Shown: positions 22,584 to 32,749 of the stretch, piece after piece
Layout of the letters: every line of letters starts with the position of its first letter
Numbering within the stretch: the stretch's first letter is position 1
Source: Centroberyx gerrardi
Taxonomy: Eukaryota > Chordata > Actinopteri > Beryciformes > Berycidae
Assembly (NCBI RefSeq): GCF_048128805.1
Contig: NC_136017.1
Span: 5,060,307-5,124,306 of the forward strand
Direction: 5' to 3'
DNA length: 64,000 bases
Position numbers and translations under genes: made by a program
The notes under the pieces: model-generated
Databases searched by the model: none
What the model saw: the letters and a program-made list of their open reading frames with translations, nothing else
What the model was told of the DNA's origin: nothing

Positions 22584-25500
22584 TTGACAAAAAGAGAAAG
22601 AAAACCGCTGAAATCAAAAGACAGAGTAGTAAATCTGCGACTAAAAGTAAACCAAGGTCAGGTGGGAAGGGCCAGGCTGCAGGGGAGTCTGAGGAGTTTT
22701 GGGATGATGTTTTACCTCAGTACCTCAATCTTAAATAATACCAGCTATATACTGTATATTTATATGTTATACAAGAAGTTATACCACTTATTTTTACCAC
22801 TAAGTTTTCCAAGGCCAGCACAGAAAACCATGTGCATTGTACAAAAAACATTTCCTCTATTGTCCATCACAGACAGTGCCTTTTCTGGTCATATTCATTT
22901 AAGATCATCTTATTTATTTGTTTGTTTTTGCTTTGCTGCATTTCATTTTCATGTGTATTGAATGCATAGGTAAGTTGCTTTTTTTACGCTGTTTCTCTCG
23001 CAGACCCTTTTTATTGTAATATTTTATTCAGAACTTCTTTTGCATTTCCATCCTTGCCTTTGGGTTGTATGTAAATTGCCTGATCCACCACAGTACAGGG
23101 GGAGTTTTGTCTGCTCTTGTGCTGTTTAAATAGTTGCAGCTGTGTGTAAAGCGGTGTCAGCAATTTCTCAACTGATAGAAAATCAGCTAAAGTTTTGCTT
23201 TAAAAAGGCTTTGTTTACTTCTTTACTTGGCAACTACAAAATAGGGCTGAACGATTTTGAAAAAATATCTAATTGCGATTATTTTGACTGATATTGCAAT
23301 TGCGATATGATTTGCGATATTAGAGGGTATGATAATTTTTACATCATTATTCTCATTTTCATTGAAAAACGTATTAAAATGATTATGGTGTGATTTTTGC
23401 GGGGATCTGTACCAAACAAAGATGTTTTCTTAAGTCTGTAGAATATGATGTGTAGGCAGGACATCTCTGCAGCACGACAATATTTAATTTAAAATGGTAT
23501 TTTGACACACATTTCGCCTTTAACAAATATTGCGCCTCCTGCGATTTGAAAATTGCAGTAGGCCATATTGCGATTTCGATAAAATTTCGATTAATTGTTC
23601 AGCCCTACTACAAAATGGGTATATTTGGGCCAAAGACTTGTGTGTTTTTCCCCACAACCCAGGTGTATCATGCCATGCTCATACTGGCACAGTACAGGAT
23701 GTTTTTGTGTTTTGTGCTGGAGAAGTTAATATCTGGTACCGGCTACATCATTACATGGGTGACAGGCAGACGATGCACACAAGTGATCAGTATTCCAAAG
23801 GGTGCTGATACTGTCCCATAATTTGTCAATAATTTATCATTTTTACAGGCTGAATTTTGACTAAAACTCATGTTTTTCTGGAAAAGTGCATGGTGAATTT
23901 TGATATCATCATGATATGGCCAGTACCAGTACAGGTACAGGTACAGGTACAGGTACAGGTACAGGTACCGGTGCAATGGAGCTAAACCCTGATCTGATTT
24001 TAAGGTGTTTTAAGGTTCAGGTTGCCTTAATCTGTGGCAGTTGAAGATTTACATTTTTATAAGTAATGATCATGATATCTTCTTTGTTTTTTTCTCTTTC
24101 TTTCTTCTTCTTTCTAATTTCTTTTCATGAGATAATTAATTTTAAACAATTTTATTTTTGTGTTTTATAATAAATACATTTTGTTGGATTTGTTGTACTA
24201 CGTTTTGTGTCTTCTTGCAAAGCAGGATAACGCTCAGAAATTAATTAATTCAAGATTAGCTCACTGGGACGAATTCCTGAAGTTAACTGCATGGCACCGT
24301 CTTTCCTAAAGCTAATCAGTTCTCTAGTTTATGACTCAGAACTCAGTGAAGAATGACCTGCATGTGTAGTTTTTGCATTTGGCACTAATGCTAAACGTTG
24401 GTAATGACAGCACAGGATGAGCTTTCCTCTTTCTTTCGCCCAGGTTATTGAGTATTTAAGGCAAGTTAATTTATTCATACAGCCCTTTATCACAAGCATG
24501 TCTCAAAGGACTACAGAGATTTCAGATCCAGGAGCAGGTGGGGCTCGTTTTCTTCCTCCGATCACGTCATCCTCTTTGTGTCTGTAATCCTTCTCGCAAT
24601 CCCTTCCTATCCCTCCCAGTTGTAGTAATAACATTGTAGTGTAGTAGAATAGTGACAGCTCACATGTAGTAATATAGTAACAGATCAGGGGGTTGTCAAT
24701 TTACTTTCTTTATTCAAAACATATGATAGAGCGATCATTCTCTGTTATTTATTTAAGAAAGGAAGTGTAAATCTTTTTAAAAGGGATCGGGGCGGGAAAA
24801 TTAGCACCAGCACCTTCTGATTAATCTTGACTGTTACTGCAAGTTTGTCTTCCTCTACCAGCCTTTTTTCGTGTTTTGGCTGTTTTTTTTTCACAGCATT
24901 TCTCATTCTGTCCTATTGTTTTCATGCTTTTCTGCCGCCATTCCCTGCCTCCTCCTCCTTTCTTCAAATCCCATCCCTCTGTTAGTTTTTGGTTTTTGAA
25001 GTAAAAGTAAATTGAGCCCGAGCCCTGTATAGCTTTCCCACCGCTACCTCCTCTCACCCAGCAGAGTTAGATATCATGCCCATAATTAAGTTCTTACACT
25101 GCAAAACTATCCATTTTAGCAATTTAATCTGGTATTGAGTCTTAAAATAATATTTTTCATAAGAGAAGTAAAAAAAATCTGCCAGTTGGGTGAGATACTT
25201 TCACTTGTTTCCAATGCAAATCAACTTGTTTCAAGAATTTTTTTTGATACTAGTGGAGTCTTCTACTTTATTCTGTCTTTTTGAAAATATCGATGCTTGT
25301 TTCTATAAAATTCCTGAAACAACTGAAACGGCATTGTTAAAAAGTGGAATCATTTCATCCCGATGGCAGAAATTTCTACTTGTTTTAAGAAAAATAACAT
25401 TTTTAGACTGAATACAAGACTAAATATTTCGGTAAGCAGTGCAGATCTTCTCTTGTGCTAATATTCCTCATATAATGCGTATAATGCGCCAGCTAAGGCT

Positions 25501-27084
25501 GTAGTTTCGTCTAGTTTTATTTTGTTGGACATGAAATACATTTGTTATGTCTCAAATTTAGTCTTTGTTTTGTCAGGATTTGAGTGCTCAGACATGGAGT
25601 AAAGATGAGAAGGAAGAAGAGGAAGAAGAAGAAGAAGAGGAGGAGGATGATGAAGAGGTGGAGGAAGAGGAGGAGGAGGAGGAGAATGAGGCAGAGAACG
25701 ATACATCTGCCGAGACGGAGGGACGGTCCTCGCAGAGTTTAGACGACTCGACAGAAAAACCAGCGGAGGAGTCTGAGCGTCCAGTAAATACACTTCCAAA
25801 TTTTTCATCTACATTGTTTTTGGTATTGATGATAAACATTATGTGCCAAATGGGAAATTGTAATTGTAGTTGTAATTGTGCACTAACATGTGAGATCTGA
25901 TGTTTCCAGAAGCCCGAAGAGCTGAAAGAAGAGTCTGTACCTGACGGAGAGCAGAAAGGTGACTGAAATTTGTTGGAAGACATTTCAATTCATGTCTGAA
26001 TAAAGAAAGATTCACGCATTATTTATATGCATCGATTAATGATGAAACACATTAATCGATGCGAAGGAAACCTTAAACATTGAATTGCACGGTCTGCCAT
26101 CAACAGCAGCTGAAATCACGGAGGGGCCCGACACCGTAACTGAAGAGAAGACGGACGACAGCATCAAACCGGCCAATGGGACGGCAAACAACAACTCAAA
26201 GGGCCAATCGGGCTCCAGCAAGAGGGTAAGAGGATGTTTTTTTTTTTGAGGAAAATAGGAACAAACCTGGGTTTTCCAGAAGTCCCTCAGAATCAAAAGA
26301 GCGAGGGCTTCTTTCTAGAGCCGCCATTTTGCACCAAGAGACGTCCAACAATCATACAGGGAGAAATCCATCGTAGAAGAGGAGAGAGACCAGTTTCTCC
26401 ACCCACAGGAGCAGGAGAGAGACCAGAATGCACTGCAGCATCAAGATGGGTTGGGGTTTGTGTGTGTTAAGTGGCGACTCTCACTTTTTATTGACTGAAC
26501 AAACTCTCGCTCCACTGTCGCTATCACTATTGCTTTCTCCACCGACATTTACTGTATATAACCCACAGCTGAATGCAACAAGTTCACACCCGTTCTCTGG
26601 GGGTTCTCGAAAGGCATTCTGGGAAATGTAGGAAATCACTAACTGCAGTAGAAGCAGACGAGGCAGGTTGAGGGAAAGTGGGTTCACCAAAAATGTAAAT
26701 TACAACCCTTCATCACAAAATAACTCCTGGAATGAATTGAACAGATTGATATATAACAGTGTGAGAGGATCTGAGGTCTGAGTTATTGTTCTGAGATTGA
26801 AACCGAACGAGGGCGATCGCTCACCTCTTCCGCCACCAATTTCTCCCTTGTCCTCCTCTCTTCAGCTCTCTCTGTTCGGGCGGCTGTCCTCCTCCTCCAG
26901 ATCCAAGCCGGCGGAGGAGAGGGGCCGAACCGGCAGCGGGGACGCGGCCGTCCGGGGGGGAGAGCCTCCCCCCGCGCCCGCCGGGAGCAGCGGCCCGGAG
27001 ACAAGCAGGGGCGGAGCGGAGCCGAGGGCGCCGCCTCCTCCGGGCGTCAGGGGGCCTCGCTCCGGCACCTGCGCCTTACTGTGA
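11569..27084 (+). CDS. rpgr: Retinitis pigmentosa GTPase regulator, complete gene with two alternative ends
   Basis: RPGR sits in the connecting cilium/transition zone and controls photoreceptor protein traffic with RPGRIP1 and PDE6D; its propeller binds ARL2/3-type partners. Exons: 11569-11599, 12363-12488, 12941-13033, 14746-14808, 14929-15087, 15280-15429, 16225-16383, 16630-16785, 16901-17025, 17152-17343, 17899-18085, 19050-19144, 19522-19581. Then comes either the ORF15-type exon (19868-22738; 1488 residues in all) or 25577-25783, 25910-25958, 26110-26225 and 26866-27084 (728 residues). All junctions keep frame. Residues about 11-370 form the RCC1 propeller ([55 protein letters not shown], all close to human). 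The linker keeps [14 protein letters not shown] and STVESL...[10 protein letters not shown]. Introns carry TE pieces, but no exon is disrupted. The start ATG in exon 1 encodes an acidic 10-residue leader like the human one. Confidence 0.96.
11985..12245 (+). repeat. LINE 3' tail (L2-like) in rpgr intron 1
   Basis: The stretch ends in GAAGTACTTTGTAACTTTG then GAAAGTGCTCTGTAAGTAAAG and TTATTATAT. This is the usual 3' terminus of fish L2/Maui-like LINEs. Only the 3' UTR remains, as expected for a strongly 5'-truncated insertion. Confidence 0.6.
13856..14022. repeat. Poly-C run and (GA)n microsatellite in rpgr intron 3
   Basis: Thirty C residues (13856-13885) are followed 70 bases later by about 33 GA units (13956-14022). 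Both are pure, and length errors in the assembly are likely here. Confidence 0.95.
14902..14926 (+). repeat. (GT)n forming the 3' splice tract of rpgr exon 5
   Basis: A GT repeat runs directly into TAG at 14926-14928, and the next base starts the exon ([10 protein letters not shown]). The usual C/T tract is replaced by GT dinucleotides. Confidence 0.9.
17541..17760 (+). repeat. Fold-back MITE, left part, in rpgr intron 10
   Basis: Carries the motif CAGAGCTGCTCTGGAGGCAG, then GTTAAACTTCAGTGGGCGG. The same sequence begins full-length copies at 47864-48386 and 49545-50045. No right terminal repeat is seen here, so this copy is truncated. Confidence 0.75.
19868..22738 (+). CDS. rpgr: rpgr ORF15-type terminal exon
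   Basis: A single 2871-base exon opens in phase 0 at acceptor GGGATAG|AGG and ends TAA at 22736. It adds 956 residues: a basic start ([17 protein letters not shown]), a Lys/Ser-rich part, 28 KKEAQS-type repeats (20660-21163), a Ser/Ala linker, about 330 residues of Glu-rich sequence (21592-22583), and a basic tail ending [13 protein letters not shown]. Human RPGR-ORF15 ends FWNNVLPHYLELK, which fixes the identity. The Glu tract is interrupted by Ser rather than Gly. ORF15 is the photoreceptor isoform in mammals, where its Glu/Gly tract is polyglutamylated by TTLL5 recruited through the basic tail. GTAAGC and GTAAGG occur within the first 20 bases and could act as alternative donors. The antisense poly-Ser frame and the forward Arg/Lys-rich frames over the GA-rich part are composition shadows. 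Confidence 0.95.
20660..21163 (+). repeat. rpgr: 18-bp coding minisatellite, 28 units of KKEAQS
   Basis: 504 bases encode 28 in-frame hexapeptides: KKEAQS with variants [24 protein letters not shown] and a last KKKAQS. Variants recur in order (…[20 protein letters not shown]…), showing higher-order duplication of blocks of four to nine units. All lengths are multiples of 18, so frame is kept. Confidence 0.97.
21592..22583 (+). repeat. rpgr: GA-rich, Glu/Ser-coding low-complexity tract
   Basis: About 1 kb is almost all purine on the coding strand (GAG/GAA with AGT, AGC, GAT). It corresponds to the mammalian ORF15 acidic domain. Strong purine asymmetry makes it prone to slippage and to poor assembly. 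Confidence 0.95.
23242..23607 (+). mobile_element. hAT-type MITE, copy A
   Basis: A 366-bp non-autonomous element with inverted ends TAGGGCTGAACGA and TGTTCAGCCCTA. It is flanked by the perfect 8-bp target duplication CTACAAAA (23234-23241 and 23608-23615). An 8-bp duplication and these ends point to the hAT superfamily. There is no transposase. A second copy lies inverted at 31449-31815. Confidence 0.93.
23923..23969. repeat. GGTACA hexanucleotide satellite
   Basis: About seven units of GGTACA with slightly altered ends lie inside the ORF15-isoform 3' UTR. Each GTAC is palindromic, so either strand could fold. Confidence 0.9.
25097..25441 (+). repeat. MITE-like element in the rpgr intron before the CAAX exons
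   Basis: Bounded by ACTGCAAAA-type and GCAGTG ends and filled with CACTTGTTTCCAATGCAAAT and TTAAGAAAAATAACATTTTT motifs. A related copy in reverse complement lies at about 41880-42215 in cybb intron 8. Family name not known to me. Confidence 0.65.
25577..27084 (+). CDS. rpgr: rpgr constitutive C-terminal exons ending in a CAAX box
   Basis: Four exons: 25577-25783 (phase 0 entry, [12 protein letters not shown] then a run of about 30 Glu/Asp), 25910-25958, 26110-26225 and 26866-27084. They can follow exon 13 directly without changing frame, so the ORF15 exon is skippable. The protein ends [10 protein letters not shown]. The CALL box fits geranylgeranylation; the human constitutive isoform ends CTIL, needed for PDE6D binding and ciliary delivery. 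The last exon is GC-rich ([12 protein letters not shown]). Order, phase and prenyl box make the assignment firm; first-exon homology to human is weak because of low complexity. Confidence 0.88.
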
Positions 27085-29349
27085 CTCCCGAGAACGACAC
27101 CCTGGGGTGGCCCGCAACGAGCGGAGCCAGAGTGTTCAAAGGTTCATTAGCGGCGGGGTTGAATCCCCGAACAGGGATGATGGGTTTATGAAATGCTGAA
27201 CATGTGCAGTACTTTATATAGTTCAGTGGTGTGCAGTATCGTCCAGCTCCTCTGTGCCTTGTGTTAAAGCTGCACTAGGCAACATTTTTATATAAAGATA
27301 CACCCGTCTTATCAGCCTAAATCACAAAGTGGGGCTGCAAATAGAAGAGCGTCCCATCCACACTAATTGAGACGCTGTAGATTTGCCCTAATTGCCAAAA
27401 TGAAGTTCTGGTGTCAGGTCTGGACTCTTCTCCTCCCACAGAAAGTGACGAATAAAAACTTCAAAAACCGTCTCCTAACCAGCAGCAGAGAAAGCTGGAC
27501 TCACCAGCGTTAGATCTTCTCCTCTCTCGTCTCTTTGGTTTCTTCGGTATAAAGCATCACAGAGCGGCCGCTTGGTGAACATGAGCGAGCTGTGAGACGT
27601 TTACTGACCTCACTGTGCAGGATTTCTGGGTACTGATGTCATTTGGAGCCGCCAGCGTGCGAAGTTGCCCAGTGCAGCTTCAAATCAACCACTACACTTC
27701 AACCACTATCTCTTCACAAGTGACCTAGACTATTTATTGACCCCCCTCCTCCTCTCCCTAACCAATGTATTATCAATATCGCCATGTTGCTGTGGGTAAC
27801 GATTAGTTTTTGATTTTAGGGTTTGTTGAATTATAGATGTGTGGTTGTGTGGCACATTTTTTCCTAGCCTGTAGCTGAGCCTCAAGGTGTGTGTGTGTGT
27901 GTGTGTGAGTGACTTTTCAAACTGTGAGGATGTAAATAATATTATTTATTGTGAAAATATCCTAAAGCACATTTGCACTTTGTAATGTAATCTGTACGTG
28001 TTTCAAGGAAACGCGTCAATTTTATATATTGATATGATAATCTCATTTAAATGACTCCTACGTTTTTTATGATTTGGATTTTTGTGATACCAGTAAAGAG
28101 TTTTGATATAAAGCTTTTCACCTCCTGTTTGATCTTCTGCATTTTTGCACTTTTTTTTTACATTGCAAGAGTTGTTTGAATACTTGGATTAATAATCAGG
28201 CATTATTTAGGACATCCCTGCCTGATATAAAGCTGGTGAACTTTGACCCTTCCCATCAGAGTGAAGTTGTCAGTCCACAGGTTCTTCTTATGCCAGGTCA
28301 TTTCAATACTTCTTAATAGGCTTTTAGGGTGTAGGGTGAGTGATTTCAGCTCCTGCGTTTTTAAATTCTTAAATCAGTTCCAGGTAGCAGGGTCTTAAAC
28401 AGGCTTAAATCTGGCTTTCTGAAACCTGCAGATAACCTGAACCATTCATTTTACAGTCTCCTGGAGATTTACTGGGTATTTAATCATTAGAAAGCTGCAC
28501 AGCTGAATTACTTTAATCACCCCTGGTAGTTCTCATCAGTTCAAGTAACTACATCATAGTATAACAGCATAATTGTTAGAAATTAGGCTCCGCTTTCTTC
28601 TAAACACCTTCTCTGTTACCCATGAATTCAAGAAACATCTTGTAAGTATTCATAGTATTCTCTTACGTCACCACACAGCCATCTTGGTAGGAAAATAACA
28701 GGTGATTGTAATAAATTAACAGGTGATTACAGTCAAATGACAAACAGCCAATGAGCTGTGTGTATTGTAAAGAGCCATATTGGTAGGAAATGCATATGAC
28801 ATCATGGGAATATGCCTAAAGATTTATTTTTGCAATAACCCAACAAGTTCAATTGTATACTTACTAGGAATTATGACTATGAATTTGGTTTTCTTACATA
28901 GTAATTAAGCCATGGTTTCATCTATTTGGAAAGTGTTTAATTGACTTTGAGGCTGAAATTGGTTTTTGCCCCAAATTTACTCGGACAAAGTGATGTGTAG
29001 AGGTTATAACATGGCGTGGTTTCACACAGTAACGCTCGTTTAAGTAATACGCGTTTAAGTTCGTTTAATATTCTAGCTTTTAACACTTAAAATCATCAAA
29101 TAAAAGTGGAAAATACATTTAAAAAGAAAGGTATCTCCTACCGGCAGGCGGCAGCATCTAGCTAAAAGCCTCGCTCCTCTGGCTGTGTTTCCTCTTAGCT
29201 AGCGGTCGTTGACGCCGTTTGACAACCAGCAGGAAGTTCAGTGCATGACAGTATTTTTCCAAACAGCAAGTCGGTTGTTTTTATTTATTTTTCTACTGGA
29301 AAACTAAGACCTAAAAACTCCCAGCTTGTACCGGCGGTGGACAGCAAGA
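27085..29349. other. rpgr 3' UTR and spacer to dynlt3
   Basis: No further coding exon seen. A poly-A signal variant (AGTAAA, 28092-28097) is a candidate end for the CAAX isoform. A GT repeat lies at 27889-27906. A dispersed repeat at about 28660-28800 (CACCACACAGCCATCTTGG) is shared with 1565-1790. The last 150 bases before 29350 are moderately CpG-rich and should hold the dynlt3 promoter. Confidence 0.5.
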
Positions 29350-30418
29350 ATGGAGGAATATCATCACGGCAACGAGGTTTGACCCTGAACTGACTGTCTT
29401 TGATTTATCTTCTTAATAATAACAACAATGCTAGTTAGCTAGCTAGCTAGCTAGCCACTCCTATGTTAGCATAATTATTTGGGGTATGAGTGATTATAAC
29501 GCTGTCTGCCAGGGAGAAAATTCACTATAATATTAATATATATTCCTACAGGGATTTATAGTGTGTCTGTGGTACTCAATCGGGGTTTATTGTGACTTTA
29601 TCGTATTTAGTGGTGTTTGTATCTCCTATGGCATCAGTGATATTCCTAAAATATTCCAGGGACTAAAGTGTGTCTGTGGTACTTAATGGGGGGTTTATAG
29701 TGACCTTATCATATATAATGTTATCCTTATCTCCTGTAGGATCACTATAATATTCTTACAATTTTGTCTAAAATGTATTATAGCATTACTGTCTTTTAAA
29801 CATCGACTCATTCTGTTGTACCATTGCATTACAGTTCAGCTTTGATCCAATCCATTTAGCCAGAGCCTGTAGAGAAAGCTGTTTTAGCTAACAGTAAGGT
29901 GTTTGAGTTGTGGAAAACTTTAATGGACTCGTCTGTTTGTTGTTTCCCATTTGCAGGGCTCATTCAACCCTGAGGAAGCAGAAAACACTGTCAAGGAGGT
30001 AACATATCAGCCAAATCTGTACGATTATGTACTTCCAACTCTGCAGAAATAGTTTGTTAGCAAACACTGACAATAACAATCCCATATCATCATTTGAATG
30101 TGATGTGAAAATCTGTCAACCAAGGACGTTAATTTTTTTCAAATGTTGGACAGCTTGTTTTGGAATTAAACTCTTCATTTCCTCAGAAAAGTTGGAAGTT
30201 AAAGAAAAGGGGATACAATAATAAAAAAAAAAATGTCATAAAACTCTATTCTATTCTGTTGTATTCTGCATTCTATTCTATTCTACTCTATTCTCCAGCA
30301 GCTTTTATGGGAATACCCTGTGAAGTGTTTTGCTCTGTGATCCAGTCCCCTTGGGAGAATGCAGCAACCAGTGACTACCACATGACTGTAAATAATACTG
30401 CACTGTTATCTAATGCTC

Positions 30419-30457
<39 letters not shown>

Positions 30458-30600
30458 TCTCTCTCTCTCAGTGTATTGAGAACATCATAGGTGGAGTCGA
30501 CTACAGCCAAAGTCTGGTGAACAAATGGACAGCAAGTATTGTGGAGCTTTCCCTCACACAGCTGGTCAAACAGGGGAAGCATTACAAGTACATTGGTATG

Positions 30601-30643
<43 letters not shown>

Positions 30644-32222
30644 TCAGGGATCTTTTTCAGCATATAGACAATGTATTCACGGAAGATTTGATCTAACATT
30701 TAACTTGATTTTTATGCCAGGGATTGAGCACATCTTGCTTAGGAAGTTGTCTTTGAAGTTTTTACTTTTAGGAAAAAAGTTCCATTAGTGAGTCTCAGTC
30801 CTCTAACAAGAAAACTGCGGTGCGGTTCGTTATGCGTGAGAAGGTAATCCAACCGACTACAGGAAACCATCCCAAAACACAAGGGATTATGGGTAGAAGG
30901 AGACGGATGTTGACATCTGATAGCCAGCAGTTCCTCCTGCTTGGAAAGCCTAGCAGAACAAAACAAAGTCTGGACTGATGCTCATATTCAGCTATTTCAT
31001 GCTGAGCTAAAATTACAGGGACTGGAATCAGATTTGTTTTGACTCTCTAACCTGGCAGGATGACAGGTTTCCAAAACTCTGTCTAATAAACAAGCTACTT
31101 GAGTCATGTGGCTTTTGTTTACAAGCCCTGGTTCACGTGTAATCGGAGAGTCTGAACCTAAACGAACCAAATTCAAAAATGCAGCAAAATCAACTTTTCC
31201 ACTCAGGTTTGGACCAAAGAAAACAAACTGTAGGTGTGATCGTAAGCTTATCTGATTAACTGCTCGTATGTGTGTGTTTGTCTTTGTGATTGTATGTAAA
31301 ATGTGTTTGCATCCTGTGTGCTGCAGTGTGACTGTGTCTGTTTCCTGTACAGTGACCTGTGCTGTGATGCAGAAAAGCGGCGCCGGCCTCCACACGGCCA
31401 ACTCCTGCTACTGGGACACCGCCATGGACGGTAAGCAGCGCTCCTACTTAGGGCTGAACAATTAATCAAAATTTTATTGAAATCGCAATATGGCCTACTG
31501 CAATTTTCAAATCACAGGAGGCGCAATATTTGTTAAAGGCGAAATGTGTGTCAAAATACCATTTTAAATTAAATATTGTCGTGCTGCAGAGATGTCCTGG
31601 CCTACACATCATATTCTACAGACTTAAGAAAACATCTTTGTTTGGTACAGATCCCCGCAAAAATCACACTATAATCATTTTAATACGTTTTTCAATGAAA
31701 ATGAGAATAATGATGTAAAAATTATCATTCCCTCTAATATCGCAAATCATATTGCAATTGCAATATCAGTCAAAATAATCGTAATTAGATATTTTTTCAA
31801 AGTCGTTCAGCCCTACTCCTACTGCCCGTTCACACTGAGAGCAGCTCGGCTGATGTGTCGTCTTATCTGGACGATTGTGGGCGGGGCCATCTATGTTGTA
31901 GTCTAGTTTTTAACAGGAAAATCCCTGTATTATATTTCAATAATCCATAAATTCAAAAAATCTAAAAACGCTGCACAGTACAGTGAACTTCCATTCTATA
32001 TTCTATACTTCCATATAGATATTGAAATGCAGGGAAGCTGTTATTAGCTTCTGGGGAAATGAATCTATTCTATTCTATTCTATTCTATTCTATTCCACAG
32101 AGTGTACTTGCTCTCTTCTAATGCTTGTGTTGTTTTGTTTCTTCACAGGTAACTGCACCGTGAGATGGGAAAGCCGCACCATGTACTGTGTGGTCAGTGT
32201 GTTTGCTGTGGCCATAGCGTAG
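29350..32222 (+). CDS. dynlt3: Dynein light chain Tctex-type 3, complete
   Basis: DYNLT3 is a homodimeric light chain of cytoplasmic dynein that binds the intermediate chain and links cargo (BUB3 in mammals). Five exons: 29350-29376 (MEEYHHGNE), 29957-29998, 30472-30595, 31353-31430 and 32149-32222, total 114 residues against 116 in human. Matches to human DYNLT3 include [36 protein letters not shown] and [20 protein letters not shown]. All donors are GT and all acceptors AG, and phases 0,0,1,1 agree. Exon 3 is bracketed by GT repeats (30422-30456 and 30602-30642), the first ending in CTCTCTCTCTCAG. Intron 4 carries a hAT-type MITE. A poly-A signal AATAAA lies at 32741-32746. Confidence 0.96.
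30245..30297. repeat. TCTAT pentanucleotide microsatellite
   Basis: Imperfect TCTAT units in dynlt3 intron 2. Similar arrays lie at 32066-32096 (intron 4) and 53774-53795. Confidence 0.85.
30422..30642 (+). repeat. Two (GT)n arrays bracketing dynlt3 exon 3
   Basis: GT runs at 30422-30456 (then CT to the acceptor) and 30602-30642 (six bases after the donor GTATGT). The 124-base exon between them is intact. Confidence 0.93.
30830..31190 (+). repeat. Dispersed repeat, partner of 63559-63962
   Basis: Shares long runs with 63559-63962, such as TTGACATCTGATAGCCAGC, CTGGACTGATGCTCATATTC and GGACTGGAATCAGATTTG, in the same orientation. This copy in dynlt3 intron 3 lacks about 60 internal bases present in the other. 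Superfamily not identified. Confidence 0.8.
31449..31815 (-). mobile_element. hAT-type MITE, copy B, in dynlt3 intron 4
   Basis: A 367-bp element, the reverse complement of copy A at 23242-23607. Ends TAGGGCTGAAC and GTTCAGCCCTA; 8-bp target duplication CTCCTACT (31441-31448 and 31816-31823). It starts 18 bases past the exon 4 end (31430) and so sits just inside the intron donor region. Confidence 0.93.
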
Positions 32223-32223
32223 G

Positions 32224-32274
32224 ACACACACACACACACACACATGTACACACACACACACACACACACACACT
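32224..32274. repeat. (CA)n microsatellite just after the dynlt3 stop
   Basis: Two CA blocks separated by TGTA lie at the start of the dynlt3 3' UTR, one base after the TAG. Confidence 0.95.
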
Positions 32275-32749
32275 CAACCACTACCACCCAAAGAGGAATG
32301 CAATGTGTTCCCGCAACCAGCAGGGGGCCACCAAGTGCCACAGTGTCCACAATCCATACAGCTGCCTTTCCTCCTCGTAGCTTGACCTTTGACCTCTCAA
32401 GCATTCTGCGGAAGGTCAAGGAGAAGCTACATAGAAAGGAAAACAGTTGTATTTTTTTTTTTTTTTCTTCTGTCAAGCTGAAGTCGGTCCTGAATGTGAC
32501 GGTTGTTCAGACACACGCATGTAATCTCATGTTTTTGTATTTATCTTTTCTTTCCGCTGCAGTGCTTTGAAAACCGCTGTATGTCATTCACAGCTAAGTC
32601 ATGTTCTTAAACTGCATGCTGCAGCTGTAAGCACAGGGTTTAATGCACATCTCTTCATTATCTGTTTGTTATGCATGTCATTATGGAGAGGAGGGGGTCA
32701 GATTTTGTAACCAGAGCTGTTGGTCCCGGGATGGAAAGACAATAAACTT

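Larger units (their letters stand above)
22739..24190 (+). other. rpgr: 3' UTR of the ORF15 isoform with poly-A signal
   Basis: The first canonical AATAAA after the ORF15 stop that I found is at 24169-24174, giving a 3' UTR of about 1.45 kb. It contains a complete hAT-type MITE (23242-23607) and a GGTACA satellite (23923-23969). Earlier non-canonical signals cannot be excluded. Confidence 0.55.

Noticed and set aside
21751-22617. 288-codon minus-strand frame coding mostly Ser
   Set aside because: It is the reverse complement of the GA-rich Glu tract of the rpgr ORF15 exon, so low complexity keeps it open by chance.
22374-22961. Arg/Lys-rich plus-strand frame over the ORF15 end
   Set aside because: A shifted reading of GAG/GAA repeats; the true frame is fixed by the conserved [13 protein letters not shown] end.
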